Below are positions 59,814-64,000 of a stretch of DNA of 64,000 nucleotides, one piece after another. The stretch covers positions 62,001 through 126,000 of the forward strand of contig NZ_FYED01000018.1 of the NCBI RefSeq assembly GCF_900187565.1. The letters run 5' to 3'. The notes beneath the pieces are model-generated. The model was not told the origin of the DNA and searched no databases. It saw nothing but the letters and a program-made list of their open reading frames with translations. Numbering within the stretch: the stretch's first letter is position 1; the number at the start of each line of letters is the position of its first letter. The translations under genes and the position numbers were made by a program. Source of the stretch: Pseudomonas sp. Irchel 3A7 (GTDB taxonomy: Bacteria > Pseudomonadota > Gammaproteobacteria > Pseudomonadales > Pseudomonadaceae).

Positions 59814-59963
59814 ATCCGCTGAAAAAACTTCACCAGCACCTGTTCAGTGAAGTCCTCAGCCTCACTTATTCGGTTGCTCCGGCAACCCGGTCCGGCATGC
59901 TCCGACCGGTTTCTCTCCTTACCGGTCTTCCCTTTTAGCCACCCGCTCAGGTGGCTTTTTTTT
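59814..59963 (+). ncRNA. Candidate structured small RNA with anti-Shine-Dalgarno loop
   Basis: An approximately 150-nt plus-strand transcript is inferred between a promoter candidate and a strong orphan terminator. It has four hairpins: ACTTCAC/GTGAAGT (59827-59853), GGTTGC/GCAACC (59872-59887), GACCGGT/ACCGGTC (59904-59927) whose 10-base loop is TTCTCTCCTT, and the terminator. The loop is complementary to Shine-Dalgarno sequences (AAGGAG). The GACCGG strand can instead pair with CCGGTC at 59887-59892, so two exclusive folds exist. No open reading frame fits. Confidence 0.5.
59937..59963 (+). terminator. Terminator of the candidate sRNA
   Basis: AGCCACC-CGCTCA-GGTGGCT with eight T residues and further T-rich sequence, on the plus strand where no protein gene ends. 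Confidence 0.9.
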
Positions 59964-60000
59964 GTTTTGTTGAAATGCGATTTTTTATTCTGCACAAACG

Positions 60001-60026
60001 AAAACGGCCAACCCGAAGGTCAGCCG
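60001..60026 (-). terminator. Terminator of the RraB-like gene
   Basis: Minus-strand CGGCTGACC-TTCG-GGTTGGCCG, a stem capped by a stable TTCG tetraloop, followed by TTTTCGTTTG. Confidence 0.85.
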
Positions 60027-60054
60027 TCATTGCTGGTTGCTGCTATTCATAATG

Positions 60055-60399
60055 TTATGCGAGTCGCCCTCGTACCTCCTGCTTGACCCCCCAGCCCTCA
60101 ATGATGCCGCCCAATGGCTCGACCACCGCTTCGAAACCCTGCTCGAAGTCGCCGATGTCATCATAGGTGGCGTACATGACCTTGCTTAACTCCAGCGCCC
60201 AGGCACCGTCGTCGCGCACACTGATTTGCGCATTCAGGGATTCCCCACGATGAAAATGACCTGCCGCCCTGCGTGCCCGCTCCTCATCCGGGAAAATGGC
60301 GTAGAACTCGATGGGATGGAATCGTGAAAAGTCGAAACCGCCTTCTTTCATGCGGCGCAGCACGCTGCTGCTGATGTCTTCTTGATAGGCTGTGCTCAT
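60055..60399 (-). CDS. RraB-family protein (regulator of RNase E activity)
   Basis: A protein of 114 residues of the RraB/DUF695-like fold: VLRRMKEGGFDFSRFHPIEFYAIFPDEERARRAAGHF and FEAVVEPLGGIIEGWGVKQEV are family features. E. coli RraB binds and inhibits RNase E; conservation here suggests a similar role but is not proof. It is preceded by GAGGAGGACG before the ATG. Confidence 0.85.
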   Translation of the reverse strand: MSTAYQEDISSSVLRRMKEGGFDFSRFHPIEFYAIFPDEERARRAAGHFHRGESLNAQISVRDDGAWALELSKVMYATYDDIGDFEQGFEAVVEPLGGIIEGWGVKQEVRGRLA

Positions 60400-60611
60400 G
60401 AAACGTCCTCCTCAAACCGATGGATAGACTTTCCGTACTCCCTTCGCGCGCAACCATGGCTACGGGCGTTTCGGCAACCGATGTGCCGACGGGAAACAAG
60501 CATGTAGCTGACAAGACCAGACCTTAGCGATCCATTCGCTGATCTCGATTGCAGAGTAGCCTCAGGATAGAGCCGCTGCCAAGGCCTGGTTGAGAATGTG
60601 ACAGGAGATGT

Positions 60612-60845
60612 TCAGATTGGCGTGATACGGAGGATTTGTATGCTGTTCTGGATTTTGAGGTTTTTGACGCTCGCGTCAGGGGTTCGCCCTTCCAGATCGT
60701 TCAAATCCAGCTTGGCGGCGACAGGGAGGAGTCGTTCCTTGATGAGTTTGGCGGCCTGCTCGTGACTCGGGCACTCCTCGCACTCGAAGACCTCGTCGAT
60801 CGTTTCACCATGATCATCCACGAAAGTGACTTTCCACTTTGACAT
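60612..60845 (-). CDS. Small hypothetical protein (77 residues)
   Basis: A soluble protein that starts MSKWKVTFVDDHGETIDEVF and has a closely spaced cysteine pair (ECEEC). GAGGAGG lies before the ATG at 60845. No domain is recognised. Similar short proteins occur in pseudomonads. Confidence 0.7.
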   Translation of the reverse strand: MSKWKVTFVDDHGETIDEVFECEECPSHEQAAKLIKERLLPVAAKLDLNDLEGRTPDASVKNLKIQNSIQILRITPI

Positions 60846-60952
60846 CGGAGCCTCCTCTATCAAACCCGCGAATGGGCTTACACCTATCTCGACTTTAGCT
60901 CGAATTGATCGTTCCAACGGATTACAGCAAACAGGATGTAACAACAAAGAAC

Positions 60953-61044
60953 CTGTGGGAGCGAGCCTGCTCGCGAAGGCGGTATACCCGTCGACATTTC
61001 AATCGACTGAAAGACCGCTTTCGCGAGCAGGCTCGCTTCTACAG
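60953..61044. repeat. REPIN: paired REP palindromes
   Basis: Arms CTGTGGGAGCGAGCCTGCTC and a right arm ending CTCGCTTCTACAG (two mismatches), located between the 77-residue protein gene and speE. Confidence 0.88.
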
Positions 61045-61061
61045 TAATTATGCATCAACCA

Positions 61062-61937
61062 TCAATCGTTGCTTGGCTTGCCCACTGCTTGCAGCACGTA
61101 CTGCGGCAAAGCGAAGGCGCCGATGTGTATTTCCGGATTGTAGTAGCGCGTGACGATGCCGCTGCCTGCGAAGCGCTGTTGCAGGGTTTCACGGGACAAT
61201 TGGCGATAAGCGGTATTGGTCGAGCCCCAGGCAAAGGTCATCGAGCCACCGATGTAGGTCGGTACTGCGGCCTGGTAGAAGTGCCAGTCCGGGAACAGAC
61301 TGCGCAGGCGACCGGCGGTGGTTTTGACTTCGTCGATCTGCATGAACGGCGTGCCGTTCTGCGTCACCAGGATGCCACCGTCGTTCAGGCAGCGATGGCA
61401 GGCCTGGTAGAAGTTTTCCGAGAACAGCACTTCGCCCGGACCGATCGGGTCGGTGGAGTCGGAAATGATCACGTCGAACTTTTCCGTGGTAGTGGCGACG
61501 AAACGCATGCCGTCGTCGATCACCAGGTTCAGGCGTGGATCGTCATAGGCGCCTTTGGAGTGATTCGGCAGGAATTCCTTGCACATATCGACCACGGTGC
61601 CGTCGATCTCGACCATGGTGATGTGTTCGACGCTACGGTGCTTGGACACTTCACGCAGCATGCCGCCGTCGCCGCCGCCGATGATCAACACGCGCTTGGC
61701 GGTGCCATGAGCGAGGATCGGCACATGGGTGAGCATCTCGTGGTAGATGAACTCGTCGGCTTCGGTGGTCTGGATCACGCCGTCCAGCGCCATGACCCGG
61801 CCCATGCGCGGGTTTTCGAAGATGACGAGGTGTTGGTGTTCGGTGCGCACTTCGTGCAGCAGTTTGTCCATGCGAAAACGCTGGCCGTAGCCTTCGTAGA
61901 GGGTTTCCAGGTAGTCGCTGGTTGGGGTGGTGCTCAT
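61062..61937 (-). CDS. speE: Spermidine synthase (polyamine aminopropyltransferase) SpeE
   Basis: An aminopropyltransferase of 291 residues making spermidine from putrescine and decarboxylated SAM. The binding loop VLIIGGGDGGMLREVSKH and the catalytic DVIISDSTDPIGPGEVLF are intact, and YHEMLTHVP is conserved. The ATG at 61937 begins MSTTPTSDYLE. Compare the divergent paralogue at 20426. Confidence 0.95.
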   Translation of the reverse strand: MSTTPTSDYLETLYEGYGQRFRMDKLLHEVRTEHQHLVIFENPRMGRVMALDGVIQTTEADEFIYHEMLTHVPILAHGTAKRVLIIGGGDGGMLREVSKHRSVEHITMVEIDGTVVDMCKEFLPNHSKGAYDDPRLNLVIDDGMRFVATTTEKFDVIISDSTDPIGPGEVLFSENFYQACHRCLNDGGILVTQNGTPFMQIDEVKTTAGRLRSLFPDWHFYQAAVPTYIGGSMTFAWGSTNTAYRQLSRETLQQRFAGSGIVTRYYNPEIHIGAFALPQYVLQAVGKPSND

Positions 61938-62085
61938 GGGAAGTGCTCCGATGAATGCGGGTGGCAACGGACGGTTACCCGCCCATGATGGCCAATCGAT
62001 CGCCTCGATTGCCCGGGAAAGGCGCGCATTCTACGTTGCGGAACATGACAGGTCGAACCTTCATGACCGGGTGCATACAGAACGA

Positions 62086-62174
62086 TGTGGGAGCGAGCCT
62101 GCTCGCGAAGACGGCATGTCAGCCACATCCAAATTGAATGTGCCATCGCCTTCGCGAGCAGGTTCGCTCCCACA
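62086..62174. repeat. REPIN: paired REP palindromes
   Basis: Arms TGTGGGAGCGAGCCTGCTCG and GCGAGCAGGTTCGCTCCCAC with one mismatch, upstream of speE. Confidence 0.88.
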
Positions 62175-62203
62175 AGGGAAATGCGTTGTGCCCGAAGGTG
62201 CAG

Positions 62204-62395
62204 TCAGACCCTGACATCACCTCTCGGCCCGGCAATGGCCCAGATGATCAGGCCCAAAACCGGCAGCAACAGGATCAATAGCACCCAGATGATTTTCATC
62301 CCGGTGGAGACGCCACTTTTCAGCACGTTGATGATGGCCCAGATGTCCAGGGCAAGAATGATCAGGCCGACCAGGCTGTTGAACGTGGAACCCAT
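62204..62395 (-). CDS. Small PLDc_N-domain membrane protein
   Basis: A protein of 63 residues with two membrane helices (about 6-25 and 33-55), matching the PLDc_N (cardiolipin synthase N-terminal-like) domain: LDIWAIINVLKSG, then KIIWVLLILLLPVLGLIIWAIAGPR. No catalytic domain is attached, so it is a stand-alone membrane module of unknown role. Confidence 0.88.
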   Translation of the reverse strand: MGSTFNSLVGLIILALDIWAIINVLKSGVSTGMKIIWVLLILLLPVLGLIIWAIAGPRGDVRV

Positions 62396-62477
62396 GGTGA
62401 CGCTCCCGAAGAGTGGTATGCCCCCTTAGGATAGCCGGCCCGGACAAGGGTTCCGTTTTATTGACAGCTTTACCGTC

Positions 62478-63008
62478 TCAGACGTGGATGGCCACTTTCA
62501 AGGCTTCCAGGGCGGGCGCAGCCGCGATGCCGACTTCGGCGCACAACTCGAGTACCCGTGGCACGTCGTTGCCGTAGACCAGCACCACTTGCAGCTCGTC
62601 GTCGAGCAACTGACTGAAGTTCAGCAGTGTGTAACCACCGTTTTCCTTGTTCAGGCTGCTCATTTGCACCTGGATGCGATTGAGCGCGGTCAGGGCTTCG
62701 GTCTTGGCCAGTTGCTTGGGCTTGAGGTTGAACTCGACGCCCGGACCGAAGGAGGCGACGATCTGGGCGAACAGGTCCATGTACGTGTCGGCCTGGAACA
62801 GCACGGTTTCGGGCAGACTGCCGACGACCACCCACTCGCCCAGCGGAATCGGGAAAGTGTCGTCGTAGTTGATGTCCGGATTGGCGCTCAGAAAACCCTG
62901 TGGATCCGCGTACGCCTGGGCTGCTTCGTCAGCGACCTTGAGGATTTCGTCTTCACCCATGCACCCGGAGCTGATTTTGCTGATGAGTTCGACGAGAGCG
63001 GCTTTCAT
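62478..63008 (-). CDS. Conserved hypothetical protein (176 residues)
   Basis: A soluble protein with no recognised domain. Notable segments are IPLGEWVVVGSLPETVLFQADTYMD and GYTLLNFSQLLDDELQVVLVYGND. The ATG at 63008 gives a full-length frame. Neighbours are a PLDc_N protein gene and the ankyrin protein gene. Confidence 0.75.
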   Translation of the reverse strand: MKAALVELISKISSGCMGEDEILKVADEAAQAYADPQGFLSANPDINYDDTFPIPLGEWVVVGSLPETVLFQADTYMDLFAQIVASFGPGVEFNLKPKQLAKTEALTALNRIQVQMSSLNKENGGYTLLNFSQLLDDELQVVLVYGNDVPRVLELCAEVGIAAAPALEALKVAIHV

Positions 63009-63075
63009 GGGGCAGATCCTGTAGCGAGGGAATTTTGAGGGCGCGAAGGATACCGCATTCGGCAGACGCTGCGGA

Positions 63076-63175
63076 CCTTGTGGCGAGGGGATTTATCCCC
63101 GTTGGACTGCGCAGCAGTCCCATTTTTTGGGGCCGCTTCGCTGCTCAACGGGGATAAATCCCCTCGCCACAAAGG
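63076..63175. repeat. Long inverted repeat of a different palindrome family
   Basis: The left arm CTTGTGGCGAGGGGATTTAT continues through CCCCGTT, and its complement at 63147-63175 mirrors it over about 28 bp with one mismatch; the loop has GGACTGCGCAGCAGTCC, itself palindromic. It is unlike the GTGGGAGC REPINs elsewhere and lies between the convergent-side ends of two genes. Confidence 0.88.
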
Positions 63176-63192
63176 TTCTGCGTCAGAGCGAT

Positions 63193-63711
63193 CTAGCCCA
63201 GCAGTTTTTCCAGCTGTGCAACGGTGTCGGTGGCACCCATGGTCTTGGCCGCATCCAACGCGGTAATGCCGTTGGCGTCCTTGGCTTTCGGGTCGGCGCC
63301 TTTGCTGATCAGGTAGTCGACAATGGCGACGCGATTGAACATCGCCGCCATCATCAACGCCGTACGCCCGTCGAACGACGAACCCTCGACCTGCGCGCCA
63401 CCTTCAACCAGCGCCGTGACGACCGCCAGGTCGCCCTTGAAGGCAGCACCCGCGATCGGACTCTGACCGTTATCGTTGCGGATTTCCGGATCGGCCTTGT
63501 GTTCGAGCAGGACTTTCACGGTGTCCACATGGCCGTGGTACGCGGCCAGCATCAGCAAGGTGTCGCCCTTGTGATTGCGCAGGTTCGGCGGCAGGCCTTT
63601 GGTCAGCAGCGCAGCCATCATGGCCGCATCGCCCTCCCGCGCCTTGTTGAATACCTGTTCGGCAAACTCGGCAGCTTCTTCGGGGGTCATCTGGCGGCTT
63701 TTGTCTGACAT
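63193..63711 (-). CDS. Cytosolic ankyrin-repeat protein
   Basis: A protein of 172 residues: an N-terminal helical segment (about 1-38) then four ankyrin repeats (G-DTLLMLAAYHGHVDTVKVLLE; GQSPIAGAAFKGDLAVVTALVE; GRTALMMAAMFNRVAIVDYLIS; GITALDAAKTMGATDTVAQLE). Protein binding is inferred; the partner is unknown. There is no signal peptide. GGAG precedes the ATG at 63711. Confidence 0.92.
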   Translation of the reverse strand: MSDKSRQMTPEEAAEFAEQVFNKAREGDAAMMAALLTKGLPPNLRNHKGDTLLMLAAYHGHVDTVKVLLEHKADPEIRNDNGQSPIAGAAFKGDLAVVTALVEGGAQVEGSSFDGRTALMMAAMFNRVAIVDYLISKGADPKAKDANGITALDAAKTMGATDTVAQLEKLLG

Positions 63712-63807
63712 TGAGCACTCCACATTCAATTATTCGCAAAGCCGACAGTTTCCCGAGCCACCCCGGCACTGTCACTTCTTTTTTCTGATGCGCGGCCATA
63801 GCCACAT

Positions 63808-64000
63808 TCAATAACGATGCAAGCCACTGTGAATCTCGGCCAGCACCTGTTCGGTGACCTGCACATAAGTGTCGGTTCCCGGCAACCACGCATAGATCGG
63901 GTCATCGCCGGTTCGCCCCGGGTCAAACGCTTCGTCCTTGAGCCGGGTCTTCTGATACTTGAACGTCCCGGTGGTTTCCATTTTCACTTTCACCCGCAGG
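63808..64000 (-). CDS. Acyl-CoA synthetase, C-terminal fragment (runs off the window)
   Basis: The C-terminal 60 residues of an AMP-forming synthetase: VKMETTGTFKYQKTRLKDEAFDP is the family's C-terminal motif around the catalytic lysine region. It resembles long-chain or fatty-acid-transport acyl-CoA synthetases. The start lies beyond the window. Confidence 0.8.
   Translation of the reverse strand, partial: LRVKVKMETTGTFKYQKTRLKDEAFDPGRTGDDPIYAWLPGTDTYVQVTEQVLAEIHSGLHRY

Larger units (their letters stand above)
59583..60054. other. Intergenic region holding a candidate sRNA
   Basis: This 472-bp stretch lies between the divergently oriented ATP-grasp unit and the convergent RraB-like gene. 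It contains a plus-strand promoter-like sequence, a structured RNA candidate with its own terminator, and the minus-strand terminator of the RraB-like gene. See separate entries. Confidence 0.6.

Noticed and set aside
12418..62174. REPIN copies as a CRISPR array
   Set aside because: They are spread over 50 kb, are inverted pairs and do not have regular spacing or cas genes.

Overview
The window is chromosomal DNA from a Pseudomonas, most likely of the P. fluorescens group. Supporting signs are the high-GC coding style, OprI, EF-P carrying Arg32 next to its rhamnosyltransferase EarP, a SagS/OspR/Gpx/MsrB block in the order known from P. aeruginosa, and many intergenic paired palindromes (GTGGGAGC...GCTCGCGAA) of the Pseudomonas REPIN type. 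No phage, integrase, transposase, CRISPR array or defence island was found, and the content is core-genome-like throughout.

Layout. 1-7.5 kb: a RocA/RocS-like (BvgAS/EvgAS-like) phosphorelay operon followed by a Cache-HAMP-GAF-HD-GYP protein, probably a surface or biofilm signalling unit. 7.5-9 kb: free methionine-R-sulfoxide reductase and a DUF815 ATPase. 9-15.6 kb: hybrid kinase SagS, peroxide regulator OspR, glutathione peroxidase, MsrB, AlaA and HtpX. 15.7-24.3 kb: Tpm, a LigB-type dioxygenase, DeaD, a crotonase, a spermidine-synthase-like protein, class II DAHP synthase, YcaQ glycosylase and a DUF1127 protein. 24.3-29.5 kb: two LysR regulators, a TauE-like permease, the ohrR/ohr pair and an exported esterase. 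29.5-39.4 kb: EF-P/EarP, a short Gre-like factor, CysB, Usp, 5'-nucleotidase, a PanE-like reductase, a thioredoxin-like protein, a PilZ protein, class I DAHP synthase, a GNAT protein and OprI. 39.4-47.5 kb: an L,D-transpeptidase, TesA head to head with the YbbA/YbbP transporter, GreB, small proteins and tRNA-Ser(GGA). 47.7-56.3 kb: a crotonase, PlsC-like acyltransferase, CorA-like transporter, glutamine amidotransferase, a fatty-acid oxidation pair (multifunctional enzyme plus thiolase), a 31-residue membrane peptide and a cytochrome c. 56.4-64 kb: a transglutaminase/alpha-E/permuted ATP-grasp operon, a candidate sRNA, RraB-like protein, SpeE, small proteins, an ankyrin protein and the 3' end of an acyl-CoA synthetase.

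Two themes recur. One is thiol and peroxide stress: fRMsr, MsrB, Gpx with OspR, Ohr with OhrR, and a thioredoxin-like protein. The other is surface and c-di-GMP signalling: the RocAS-like relay, HD-GYP, SagS and PilZ. The observations most worth a second look are a structured intergenic RNA candidate at about 59814-59963 with a pyrimidine-rich anti-Shine-Dalgarno loop, the 31-residue peptide at 55221, an orphan terminator near 46400, the repeated GCGC motifs upstream of ohr, and the large insertion inside the HD-GYP domain.
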